62,401 nucleotides of DNA from Sediminibacterium sp. (GTDB lineage Bacteria > Bacteroidota > Bacteroidia > Chitinophagales > Chitinophagaceae). Under the pieces are notes generated by a model, which did no database searches, had not been told where the DNA came from, and saw only the letters and a list, made by a program, of their open reading frames with translations. A program made the position numbers and the translations under genes. Positions 33,728-40,015 of this stretch are shown piece by piece. Numbering within the stretch: position 1 is the first letter of the stretch; every line of letters begins with the position of its first letter. The DNA lies in NCBI RefSeq assembly GCF_019264485.1, contig NZ_JAHVAA010000001.1:1-62401 (forward strand). Direction: 5' to 3'.

Positions 33728-34033
33728 CTACTTCTCTGTTTCAACGGTTGCTCCGATGCCGCGTTCGGTAATGGCATCGCACATAGGTTTAAGGGTGTCG
33801 TAATCGCCGGTTTTAACAGTAGATTTTCCTTTAAAATGAATGATAATAGCAGATTGTTCGGCCTGTTCGTGCGTGTGTCCACAAACTTCCATCAGTGTTT
33901 CAATGACCCATTCAAAAGTATTTACCTCATCGTTCCACACAATTAGGCGGAATGGGGTGGCATTGTCCACCACTACATCTTCTTCCTGCGATTCCCAGGG
34001 GCGGGGGCTTGTACTATTTGAAATAGGGATCAT
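33728..34033 (-). CDS. clpS: ClpS adaptor for ATP-dependent Clp protease
   Basis: A 101-residue adaptor that binds N-terminal Leu, Phe, Tyr or Trp residues and delivers substrates to ClpA- or ClpC-type unfoldases. The family core is clear: FRLIVWNDEVNTFEWVIETL, where the N-D-E-x-N-T-F segment forms the N-degron pocket, followed by GHTHEQAEQSAIIIHFKGKS. The N-terminal tail is about 25 residues, acidic, as usual for engagement of the unfoldase. It lies just upstream of aat on the same strand. Confidence 0.95.
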   Translation of the reverse strand: MIPISNSTSPRPWESQEEDVVVDNATPFRLIVWNDEVNTFEWVIETLMEVCGHTHEQAEQSAIIIHFKGKSTVKTGDYDTLKPMCDAITERGIGATVETEK

Positions 34034-34080
34034 TCTGTAAAGTTAAATTTAACTTCAGAAAGTACAGATATTGGTTAAAT

Positions 34081-34115
34081 AAAAAAGACTTACAATTTGG
34101 TTGTAAGTCTTTTTT
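34081..34115. terminator. Strong bidirectional intrinsic terminator
   Basis: AAAAAAGACTTACAA, loop TTTGG, then TTGTAAGTCTTTTTT: perfect 15-bp arms ending in A/T tracts on both sides. It is immediately downstream, in minus-strand direction, of the tRNA remnant, and faces clpS. Confidence 0.88.
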
Positions 34116-34118
34116 CTG

Positions 34119-34185
34119 TGGGAGCACACGGGTTCGAACCGCGGACCCCTCCGAACTTGGTTCGGAGTGCTCTAAATCAACTGAG
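34119..34185 (-). pseudogene. tRNA remnant lacking the 5' acceptor strand
   Basis: Read on the minus strand it has a D-arm (CTCAGTTGATTTAGAG), a T-arm (CCGCGGTTCGAACCCGTG) and a 3' acceptor strand TGCTCCCA identical to those of the nearby tRNA-Val, including 33 identical bases at the 3' end. The 5' acceptor strand is absent: the sequence passes instead into the end of the GIY-YIG gene, whose stop codon TGA lies in the D-loop. The anticodon arm has a CTCCG/CGGAG stem with a nine-base loop AACCAAGTT and no normal anticodon. It cannot make a functional tRNA. Confidence 0.8.
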
Positions 34186-34431
34186 TTTTTTAATAAGGGC
34201 TAAAATTTTCACTTTACTTTTCCAGGCTTTAATTTCTCTTTCTCTACCCAAAGCTTCTTTTTTTGTGAGGAATTCTTCATGATACATTAAGATCCAATCT
34301 CCGCTATTACCAGTAAACCCTCTATGATTTGTATTGTGCCTTCTTATTCGTTGAGATAAGTCATCACCAGTACACCCGATATAGAATCGATTTTTAGATG
34401 CAGAAAAAAGGATATAAGTTTTTTGTGTCAT
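34177..34431 (-). CDS. Small GIY-YIG endonuclease-like protein inserted at a tRNA
   Basis: An 84-residue single-domain GIY-YIG protein (URI type). Start 34431 (MTQKTYILFSA) is the family start. Motif elements: TYILFSASKNRFYIGCTGD (modified GIY-YIG), RIRRHN with the catalytic Arg region, and the Glu in KEALGREREIKAWK. Its final codons (IKKLS) and stop lie inside a tRNA remnant, and its upstream region is the 3' flank of an intact tRNA-Val with its own terminator. Small GIY-YIG genes in Bacteroidota are, as I recall, often found beside tRNA or rRNA genes; the arrangement suggests insertion into a tRNA pair. Function (DNA cleavage) is inferred from fold. Confidence 0.85.
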   Translation of the reverse strand: MTQKTYILFSASKNRFYIGCTGDDLSQRIRRHNTNHRGFTGNSGDWILMYHEEFLTKKEALGREREIKAWKSKVKILALIKKLS

Positions 34432-34451
34432 TGGTTTTGGGCATAAAAAAA

Positions 34452-34469
34452 CCATCTCTTCCGAGATGG
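34452..34469 (-). terminator. Intrinsic terminator after tRNA-Val
   Basis: On the minus strand CCATCTC, loop GGAA, GAGATGG is followed by a run of seven T (34451-34445). It lies 18 nt downstream of the mature tRNA 3' end, between the tRNA and the GIY-YIG start. Confidence 0.8.
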
Positions 34470-34486
34470 CCTTTCTTGTTATTCTG

Positions 34487-34561
34487 TGGGAGCACACGGG
34501 TTCGAACCGCGGACCCTCTGCTTGTAAGGCAGATGCTCTAAACCAACTGAGCTATGCTCCC
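34487..34561 (-). tRNA. tRNA-Val (anticodon UAC)
   Basis: A complete cloverleaf of 75 nt: acceptor GGGAGCA/TGCTCCC with discriminator A, D-arm GCTC/GAGC, anticodon arm TCTGC-CTTACAA-GCAGA with anticodon TAC, a five-base variable region and a T-arm with TTCGAAC. CCA is not encoded, as is common in this phylum. A -7 box TATTTTTG lies 15 nt upstream and an intrinsic terminator follows. Confidence 0.95.
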
Positions 34562-34576
34562 GTTTTGTTGGGAGTG

Positions 34577-34584
34577 CAAAAATA
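34577..34584 (-). promoter_or_regulatory. Candidate -7 promoter box for tRNA-Val
   Basis: On the minus strand TATTTTTG, an exact TAnnTTTG match, ends 16 nt before the first base of the tRNA. The same octamer stands before the cvfB gene (46750). Confidence 0.65.
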
Positions 34585-34629
34585 GGGTCTGAAACATTAC
34601 TGCCAAAAAAAGTTTTATGTTTTTTTAAA

Positions 34630-34920
34630 TTAATTCAACTGAACTGCGGGTAAACGATAGTGCTGGCTGTCATACACAAACAATTCCTCAATCTCATAGG
34701 TCCAGTATTTATACAGGGGAGATTTTACCAGTATTTTATCGGCTTCTTCCTTACTTTCTGTATTCAGTGTAATCCAGCAGGTCTGGCTCTCCATACTTAC
34801 TGCATAACTGTCGATAATACCCTTATTCAGCAGAAAATTTACATAAGTACGGTGTGGTGGTACGAGTGACATAAAATCATCATCCATCTGGAACTTAATA
34901 ATTGCCTGAAACTTTTGCAT
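34630..34920 (-). CDS. Small YCII/muconolactone-isomerase-like protein
   Basis: A 96-residue protein from the ATG at 34920 (MQKFQAIIKF); the open frame extends further but without convincing coding character. It has the pattern of dimeric alpha/beta-barrel (ferredoxin-like) proteins: a first strand, then MSLVPPHRTYVNFLLNKGIIDSY, a strand with CWITLNTESKEEADKIL, and the ending PLYKYWTYEIEELF. This resembles YCII-related or muconolactone-isomerase-like small proteins. No function can be assigned. It diverges from the DUF486 gene. Confidence 0.65.
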   Translation of the reverse strand: MQKFQAIIKFQMDDDFMSLVPPHRTYVNFLLNKGIIDSYAVSMESQTCWITLNTESKEEADKILVKSPLYKYWTYEIEELFVYDSQHYRLPAVQLN

Positions 34921-35051
34921 ACGCGCTCTTTTACTGGTATACCTAATGCAAGATCCGTGCTGTTCTGCTTTCAAGTGGCAATCTGGCAATCTTTGTATCA
35001 GTTTACTGCTGATATTGCAGTTCATACTGTCAAACTACAAATGAAAGTTAT

Positions 35052-35384
35052 ATGATTAAAACCATTTTATTGCTGCTGGTTTCCAACATCTTTATGACAT
35101 TCGCCTGGTATGGTCATCTCAAACAACAGGGGATGCCTTTATGGAAAGCCATTGCCATCAGTTGGGGCATCGCCTTTTTTGAATACTGCTTAATGGTGCC
35201 TGCCAACAGAAATGGATATGCCAACGGATTCAGCGGCTTTCAATTAAAGATTACCCAGGAAATCATAACGCTGCTTGTGTTTACGGTTTTTGCAGTGTTT
35301 TACCTCAAAGAGCCGTTTCAAACCAAATACCTGATCAGTTTTTTGTTTATACTCGGAGCCGTATACTTTGCTTTCAAAAAATAA
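35052..35384 (+). CDS. DUF486 / DMT-family small membrane protein
   Basis: A 110-residue protein with four hydrophobic helices of the COG3169 type. The family signature is visible in the start LLLLVSNIFMTFAWYGHLK, then ISWGIAFFEYCLMVPANRNGYA and FQLKITQEIITLLVFTVFAVFYLKE. Related to small multidrug-type transporters, with no substrate known. A 9-bp hairpin (35383-35406) begins inside the stop codon and may end the transcript facing the opposing gene. Confidence 0.88.
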   Translation: MIKTILLLLVSNIFMTFAWYGHLKQQGMPLWKAIAISWGIAFFEYCLMVPANRNGYANGFSGFQLKITQEIITLLVFTVFAVFYLKEPFQTKYLISFLFILGAVYFAFKK

Positions 35385-35406
35385 GGGGTACACGCTGGTA
35401 CCCCTT
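35383..35406. terminator. Short GC-rich hairpin between convergent genes
   Basis: AAGGGGTAC (35383-35391), loop ACGCTG, GTACCCCTT (35398-35406): perfect 9-bp arms overlapping the TAA of the DUF486 gene. No T-tract follows. Confidence 0.6.
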
Positions 35407-35424
35407 CCATCTATCCGTATAACC

Positions 35425-35826
35425 TTATTCCGTATCTTTTTTTACTTCCCTGATCCGGCGTTTGAACGCTTTCTTTTCACGGGGTGATAAACTGTCTGCA
35501 CGATTTTTCATTCTCTCCTTCATCTGTGATTTCTGCTCAGGTGATAACTCATCAAAACGCTTGCGCATTTTTTCGCGCTGCTCTTTCTTTTGTTCAGGAG
35601 AAAGACTGTCGTAACGCGCTTTCAGTTCTTTTCTTTTTTCAGGAGATATACGCTCCCCACGTTCTTTTCTGAACTCAGCCAGTTTTGCTTTTTGTTCAGG
35701 GTTCAGTGTATCGGCACGATGACGAATTTGTCACCGTGCTGTTGTGTTATCCTGCGCCATCGTTTCGAGATTGATTAAAGTAAGCAGGAAGAAACTGCCA
35801 AGGCAAATGAGAATGGTCTTTTTCAT
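35425..35826 (-). pseudogene. Secreted Lys/Arg-rich repeat protein interrupted by in-frame TGA
   Basis: On the minus strand a frame of 134 codons opens with ATG at 35826 and ends at TAA (35425-35427), broken only by a TGA at codon 32 (35731-35733). Before it: a signal peptide (MKKTILICLGSFFLLTLI, then MAQDNTTAR). After it: repeats of about 19 residues, DTLNPEQKAKLAEFR, RISPEKRKELKARY, DSLSPEQKKEQREKM, DELSPEQKSQMKERM, DSLSPREKKAFKRR. Both sides have clear coding character and no frameshift, so a single substitution (CGA to TGA is the simplest) explains it. It may be a recent pseudogene, a sequencing error or a read-through gene. LSPEQK repeats occur in several Bacteroidota proteins of unknown function. 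Confidence 0.8.
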
Positions 35827-35926
35827 GTTTCAGTGGTTTTATGTGTATAAGACCGCTGACACAGATACAGGTTTAAAGAATGTAATAAGCAGTGAAGTTT
35901 TTTAACATTTCAATCAATTCACCATC

Positions 35927-36002
35927 CTTCTGTGTTCTTCTGTGTCTTCAGTGGCAATAAAAATTAATTATTTGCCACTGAAGACACAGAAAGACACAGA
36001 AG
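35927..36002. repeat. CTTCAGTGGCA palindrome, copy 2
   Basis: Inner arms TTCTGTGTCTTCAGTGGCAA (35938-35957) and TTGCCACTGAAGACACAGAA (35972-35991) are exact complements; outer CTTCTGTGT and ACACAGAAG extend the stem. It is related to the palindrome at 5411-5456 and lies just downstream of the YCF48-like gene. Confidence 0.85.
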
Positions 36003-36010
36003 ATATTTAC

Positions 36011-37123
36011 TCAGGGTAGAATCAGTTGCGCAATACGGCCGCCGCCACCTGCCATAAAAATGGCTTTACCGTTTCTGGCTTTTTGTACCACATGAAAACT
36101 CTCTTTTGAAATAAGTTGCCAGTTTTTACCTGCGTCTTTTGAAATATCGATACCGGAAGTACCGCAGGTTACCAGGTTGTTTGCATCAAGATAAATAACG
36201 CAGGATCTGTATCCGTGTGGCATGGTTACCGGCAATGAATACACCGGCTTTCCGGTTTGAAAAGAAACAAGCACACAATTATCAGTACCAATACTATCTC
36301 TGGCAAAATCGCCACCCACAATGACGGCCGATTTGGTTTTGTTGAACACGTCAATAGAATTGGCACCCGTTGAAGTGCCACCCTGCATCATGGGAAGGGA
36401 ATCGTTGATATTATGTAGTGATAAATCTTTGAGTCTCGCTTTGCTTCCGCCTGTGGCTACTAATGCAGGTGAATACTTACCCATGGCTGTAAGCTTAACA
36501 TTGGTGCCGCTCGAAGCAAACATGGCTTCTGTATCAGGAACAAGTCTTACATCATCTTTCGATTCAGATTTTGGCATTACCTGCCAGGTATCGCCTGCAT
36601 CGAATGACATGGCCACAAATAATTTTCCATTGATCGGATCACCTATCACAATCAGTGTATGGGTCGGAGCTTTATCACCCTTTTTCCTGTTTCCTTGATC
36701 CTTGCTTCTTTTTATTTGTGCTGAATCAACCAACATGTCCATAGCATCCATAAACATGCCCTTGGTTGTATCCTCAAATACTTTACTCCAGTTTTTGCCA
36801 CCATCTTTTGTTTTAAGAATAACCGCAGGTTCAGCAATGGCCATAATAACAGCTGTTTCTGCATCGATGGCTTCGATATCCCTGAAATCTCTTTTCTCAT
36901 AGCCGGGAATGGTCATCCATTCCAACGTATTACCTCCATCCAGTGATCTTACCACCGTTCCATTACTGCCACTGGCCCAGAAAACCAGGTCGTTCACCAC
37001 ACTGAGCCCACGAAAACTTACCCGCCTGCCTGCATCGAATAGTTTTACAGGCGAAGTCTGCGAAAAGCTATTGAATGATGTTAACACAGTGTACAAGACA
37101 ATAATTATTTTATTAAACCGCAT
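36011..37123 (-). CDS. YCF48/BNR-like beta-propeller, secreted
   Basis: A 370-residue protein from the ATG at 37123 (MRFNKIIIVLYTVLTSFNSFSQ is a signal peptide). The body consists of propeller blades with BNR-type turns: VVRSLDGGNTLEW, ILKTKDGGKNWSKVF, MSFDAGDTWQVMP and DISKDAGKNWQLIS. It is similar to YCF48/Hcf136-like proteins and to the exo-sialidase-type propeller folds, but lacks sialidase catalytic residues that I can identify. Periplasmic or surface location is likely; role unknown. It diverges from tcdA. Confidence 0.78.
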   Translation of the reverse strand: MRFNKIIIVLYTVLTSFNSFSQTSPVKLFDAGRRVSFRGLSVVNDLVFWASGSNGTVVRSLDGGNTLEWMTIPGYEKRDFRDIEAIDAETAVIMAIAEPAVILKTKDGGKNWSKVFEDTTKGMFMDAMDMLVDSAQIKRSKDQGNRKKGDKAPTHTLIVIGDPINGKLFVAMSFDAGDTWQVMPKSESKDDVRLVPDTEAMFASSGTNVKLTAMGKYSPALVATGGSKARLKDLSLHNINDSLPMMQGGTSTGANSIDVFNKTKSAVIVGGDFARDSIGTDNCVLVSFQTGKPVYSLPVTMPHGYRSCVIYLDANNLVTCGTSGIDISKDAGKNWQLISKESFHVVQKARNGKAIFMAGGGGRIAQLILP

Positions 37124-37207
37124 AGGAACTACATTTTTGTATATTAAATTTCTGGATAGAAAGATAAGTAAATCGAAATCAAAGATCACCAAATCAAAAA
37201 ATCAAAG

Positions 37208-37939
37208 ATGGTGCCATATTGGATGAGCCGAACCCAGCTCTTATTGGGTGACGAACCGATTGAAAAACTCATGACCAAAAATGTATTGGTAGTGGGTCTG
37301 GGTGGCGTTGGAGGTATTTGTGCGGAAATGATTGCACGAGCTGGCGTGGGTAAAATGACCATCGTAGATGCCGATACGGTTGACCTGAGTAACTGTAACC
37401 GCCAGATACCTGCGCTTCACTCTGCTGCCGGTAAACTAAAGGCGGAAGTAATGGCAGAACGATTGAAAGACATTAATCCTGCTCTTGACCTCACCATCCT
37501 TACTGAGTTTATTAAAGACGACCGCACAAAAGAAATACTGGACCAGGGAAATTTTGATTATGCAGTGGATTGTATCGATACGCTTTCTCCAAAAGTATTT
37601 TTTATAAAAGCCTGTATCGACAGAAAAATACCCATTGTAAGCTCATTGGGTGCAGGTGGTAAAGTAGATCCTTCGAAAGTAGTGGTAACAGATATTTCCA
37701 AAACCCATCAGTGTAACCTGGCCAGGTATGTTCGTAAAAGACTGCATGAGCAGGGGATATACAAAGGATTAAAAGTAGTATTCAGTGCGGAGAGGGTAGA
37801 CCAGAGCCGGATTATTGAAACAGAAAAAGCATACCCAAAAAAATCAATCATTGGAACCATCAGCTATATGCCCGCCATCTTTGGTTGTGTAGCAGCCAGC
37901 GTGGTGATAAGGGATTTGTATGGAGGAAGTAGTGAATAG
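37208..37939 (+). CDS. tcdA: tRNA threonylcarbamoyladenosine dehydratase TcdA
   Basis: A 243-residue E1-like enzyme that cyclises t6A37 of tRNAs to ct6A. The N-terminus (SRTQLLLGDEPIEKLMTKN) and the nucleotide site LVVGLGGVGGICAEMIARAG, followed by IVDADTVDLSNCNRQ and VDCIDTLSPK, match TcdA/CsdL. The catalytic Cys region is TDISKTHQCNLARYVRKRL. Two ATGs (37208, 37223) are possible; the first keeps the extra N-terminal residues common in the family. Its last residues GSSE and TAG are heptad-repeat DNA. It converges with the DUF1343 gene. Confidence 0.9.
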   Translation: MVPYWMSRTQLLLGDEPIEKLMTKNVLVVGLGGVGGICAEMIARAGVGKMTIVDADTVDLSNCNRQIPALHSAAGKLKAEVMAERLKDINPALDLTILTEFIKDDRTKEILDQGNFDYAVDCIDTLSPKVFFIKACIDRKIPIVSSLGAGGKVDPSKVVVTDISKTHQCNLARYVRKRLHEQGIYKGLKVVFSAERVDQSRIIETEKAYPKKSIIGTISYMPAIFGCVAASVVIRDLYGGSSE

Positions 37940-38013
37940 TGAGTAGTCAGTAGTCAGTGGGGGGTATTTAATAATATTACTCACTATTCACTACTCACTA
38001 CTCACTATTCATA
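37929..38013. repeat. Heptad inverted array GTAGTGA, copy 3
   Basis: Left units GTAGTGA, ATAGTGA, GTAGTCA, GTAGTCA (37929-37956); right units ACTCACT, ATTCACT, ACTCACT, ACTCACT, ATTCATA (37979-38013). It provides the stop codons of both convergent genes: SSE-TAG for TcdA and YE-TAG for the DUF1343 protein. Confidence 0.92.
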
Positions 38014-39174
38014 CAGTAAATTTTCACCTACTTCTTCTTCCCATTCCTTACACCTGCAATATTTTGTAATGGTGGCAATAAATGCAGGAACGGGTAGGTC
38101 AAATAATGCTTCGCTGTTTGAAATACCCAATAATTTATCAAGATGACCTTTGCCGGAAGGGTTTACACTGGTTGGATAAGTGGCCCAGCTAAATTGTGAA
38201 GGATGCAGACTTTTTATGAGTTTGATTAATATCATACCATTCATCACTGCATTAAAACAGGAACGGTCGTCTACCTTCATGTGCACGGCATTGCATAATT
38301 GCTTTTCAAATTTACTGTGTACAGGTGTAAACTGAATAGTAGCAGTGGTTATTTCGCCGCCGGACATATTATTAAGCATGTCGGCCACCACTTCTGCGTG
38401 AAGCCAGGGGCTGCCTGCAGCTTCAAAACTATAAGCTGTGCCGCGTGCTTCACTGATATTGGTAGCTTCCAGCAAACAGAGTCCGGGATACAATAACATC
38501 GATTGAAAACTTTGGATGGCTGGAGAAGTGGGTACAAATGGAATACCCCAGTCGGGCTGGAATGAATCTCTTTGCCAGTTTTCGCACCGTATTACTTCAA
38601 TATCAGCATGAATCTTTCTTGTATCATTAAAATAAAGTGCCAGTTCTCCCAATGTACAACTATGCCGCACAGGCATTTCCCATCTTCCAATAAAAGAGTT
38701 GTTGGCTTCAGTAAGCATTGGCCCCTCGCATAATTGCATATTCCCAGACACGGGGTTGGGACGATCCAGTAGTACAAGTTTTTTATTAGTGGCAGCAGCA
38801 GTTTCTATGAGATAAGTAAGGGTCCATAAATAAGTATAGAAACGACTGCCGATATCAGGTACATCAAAAAGAAGCAGATCAATATCGGCCAGCTGGGCTT
38901 CGGTGGGGGCGAGTCGTTCACCGTATAAACTGATTACGGGTAAACCAGTGAGTAAATCATAGCCATCTTTAATGGCATGCCCGTCTGCACCACGAACATC
39001 AAGTCCATGCTCCGGAGAAAACAATACCTGGATATTAAAACCCGCTTTCAGTAAAGCCTGTCTCGACGGTTCCAGTAAACGGGTCGTAGCCGCTTCATTG
39101 GTAACCATGCCAATCCGTAAACCTTTCCAGGAAGGAGTGGTGTGTAACAAGCTGTCTATTCCAAAAGCAAGCAT
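38005..39174 (-). CDS. DUF1343 exo-beta-N-acetylmuramidase (NamZ-like), no signal peptide
   Basis: A 389-residue enzyme of the DUF1343 family, whose characterised member NamZ of Bacillus subtilis removes MurNAc from the non-reducing end of peptidoglycan fragments. Family motifs: IGMVTNEAATTR, VLFSPEHGLDVRGADG, LLLFDVPDIGSRFYTYLWTL, LLDRPNPVSG, and LCLLEATNISEARGTAYSFE. The start MLAFGIDSLLHTTPSWKG enters the domain directly, without a signal peptide, so a cytoplasmic recycling role is inferred. Mpl, another recycling enzyme, is at 52768. The stop codon lies in a heptad array. Confidence 0.85.
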   Translation of the reverse strand: MLAFGIDSLLHTTPSWKGLRIGMVTNEAATTRLLEPSRQALLKAGFNIQVLFSPEHGLDVRGADGHAIKDGYDLLTGLPVISLYGERLAPTEAQLADIDLLLFDVPDIGSRFYTYLWTLTYLIETAAATNKKLVLLDRPNPVSGNMQLCEGPMLTEANNSFIGRWEMPVRHSCTLGELALYFNDTRKIHADIEVIRCENWQRDSFQPDWGIPFVPTSPAIQSFQSMLLYPGLCLLEATNISEARGTAYSFEAAGSPWLHAEVVADMLNNMSGGEITTATIQFTPVHSKFEKQLCNAVHMKVDDRSCFNAVMNGMILIKLIKSLHPSQFSWATYPTSVNPSGKGHLDKLLGISNSEALFDLPVPAFIATITKYCRCKEWEEEVGENLLYE

Positions 39175-39188
39175 AGGGGAGATTTTTT

Positions 39189-39325
39189 GATGTCAGATGG
39201 CGGATGTCAGATTTCTGATACCTAGAGTAAAGATGAAATAAATGAAGCAATTGTAAACCAAAAGTCAAAAGTCAAAAATCAAAAAAAAATCCGACATCCT
39301 ACATCCTACATCAGACATCCAAAAT
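39189..39325. repeat. Heptad inverted array GATGTCA, with AAAAGTC run in the spacer
   Basis: Left units GATGTCA, GATGGCG, GATGTCA, GATTTCT (39189-39216). The spacer has AAAAGTC, AAAAGTC, AAAAATC (39260-39280). Right units CCGACAT, CCTACAT, CCTACAT, CAGACAT, CCAAAAT (39291-39325). All runs are in strict 7-bp phase. It lies between the DUF1343 gene and the end of the YkgJ gene, overlapping the latter's last codons. Confidence 0.88.
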
Positions 39326-39826
39326 CTGCTTTTTCATTTCCTCTACAATATTAAAAATTATGGGGCAGCGACCATAATGCATAAGGGTAGTGAATAATCT
39401 TTTACTGAATCCGGGTAAATGCATGGCCGGAAATTCGCGGCAACCTTCAAAACGGTATTCATAAACAGTACATTTATTTTCATTTAGAAAAGTACAGGGG
39501 ACAGCATTCATAATCATCATGCCATTACTGCCTTTTTCAATATACTGTTTATCAAAATCTATCCTCGGCTGGTTAAGATGATCTGATAAACGGTCTGCTT
39601 CTGTTTCTGAAACATTAATCATCAGGCTTCTGCAGCAATTGCCACAATCGGTACAGTTTATTCTGGGTGTAATTTCTTTGTTCAACCGGTGCACCAAACG
39701 ATCAATTTCAAGTGGGTCGAGCGATTTTACCTGCTGTGCAAATCGGTCATTTTCGGCTTCCCTGTCAAGGGCAAGAGAGGCAATCTGTTCAAGGTCCTCT
39801 AAAAGGTATTTTTCAGGCTGTTTGAT
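39311..39826 (-). CDS. YkgJ-family cysteine cluster protein, start codon unusual
   Basis: A CxCxxC-type protein (YkgJ family) with INCTDCGNCC, then PCTFLNENKCTVYEYRFEGCREFP and YGRCPI, likely binding zinc or an iron-sulfur cluster. The visible frame has no ATG. A TTG at 39697 would give 128 residues but cut an upstream stretch of 43 codons with clear coding character (EDLEQIASLALDREAEND, SLDPLEIDRLVHRL) that matches the family's N-terminus in style. The longest sensible start is ATC at 39826 (ATC AAA CAG), preceded by TACCTTTA, close to a -7 box. I give these coordinates as the best estimate; an ATT at 39862 is an alternative. Function unknown. Confidence 0.65.
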   Translation of the reverse strand: MKQPEKYLLEDLEQIASLALDREAENDRFAQQVKSLDPLEIDRLVHRLNKEITPRINCTDCGNCCRSLMINVSETEADRLSDHLNQPRIDFDKQYIEKGSNGMMIMNAVPCTFLNENKCTVYEYRFEGCREFPAMHLPGFSKRLFTTLMHYGRCPIIFNIVEEMKKQILDV

Positions 39827-39942
39827 GGGGTAAAGGTATAACCAAGGCTTTGAAAACCCAATAAATCAACATTTTAACCTCTTTTATCCACATGAAATGC
39901 CTATTTGTAGAAAAGTAAAATTGTACCGGGAGTTGAGGTGGT

Positions 39943-39950
39943 TAGATTTG
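39943..39950 (+). promoter_or_regulatory. Candidate -7 promoter box for parE
   Basis: TAGATTTG matches TAnnTTTG. An ATTG at 39920-39923 lies 19 nt before it, a proper distance for the -33 element. The leader to the ATG at 40016 would be about 60 nt. Confidence 0.6.
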
Positions 39951-39971
39951 CGGGTTGAGAATTATGCGTTT

Positions 39972-39987
39972 CCTTTCTGCAGAAAGG
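39972..39987. promoter_or_regulatory. Perfect 16-bp palindrome in the parE leader
   Basis: CCTTTCTGCAGAAAGG is a perfect palindrome without spacer located between the presumed transcription start and the parE ATG. It could be an operator for a dimeric repressor or a small hairpin; no other copy was noticed in the window. Confidence 0.4.
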
Positions 39988-40015
39988 GTACAGTGACTGA
40001 TTAAACTGATTGCAA

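Noticed and set aside
34119..34185. Second functional tRNA
   Set aside because: The 5' acceptor strand is missing and the anticodon loop has nine bases, so no cloverleaf can form.
33634..37200. Phage or integrative element around the tRNA-Val gene
   Set aside because: No integrase, no phage genes and no direct repeat of the tRNA 3' end beyond the remnant; the neighbouring genes are ordinary chromosomal ones.
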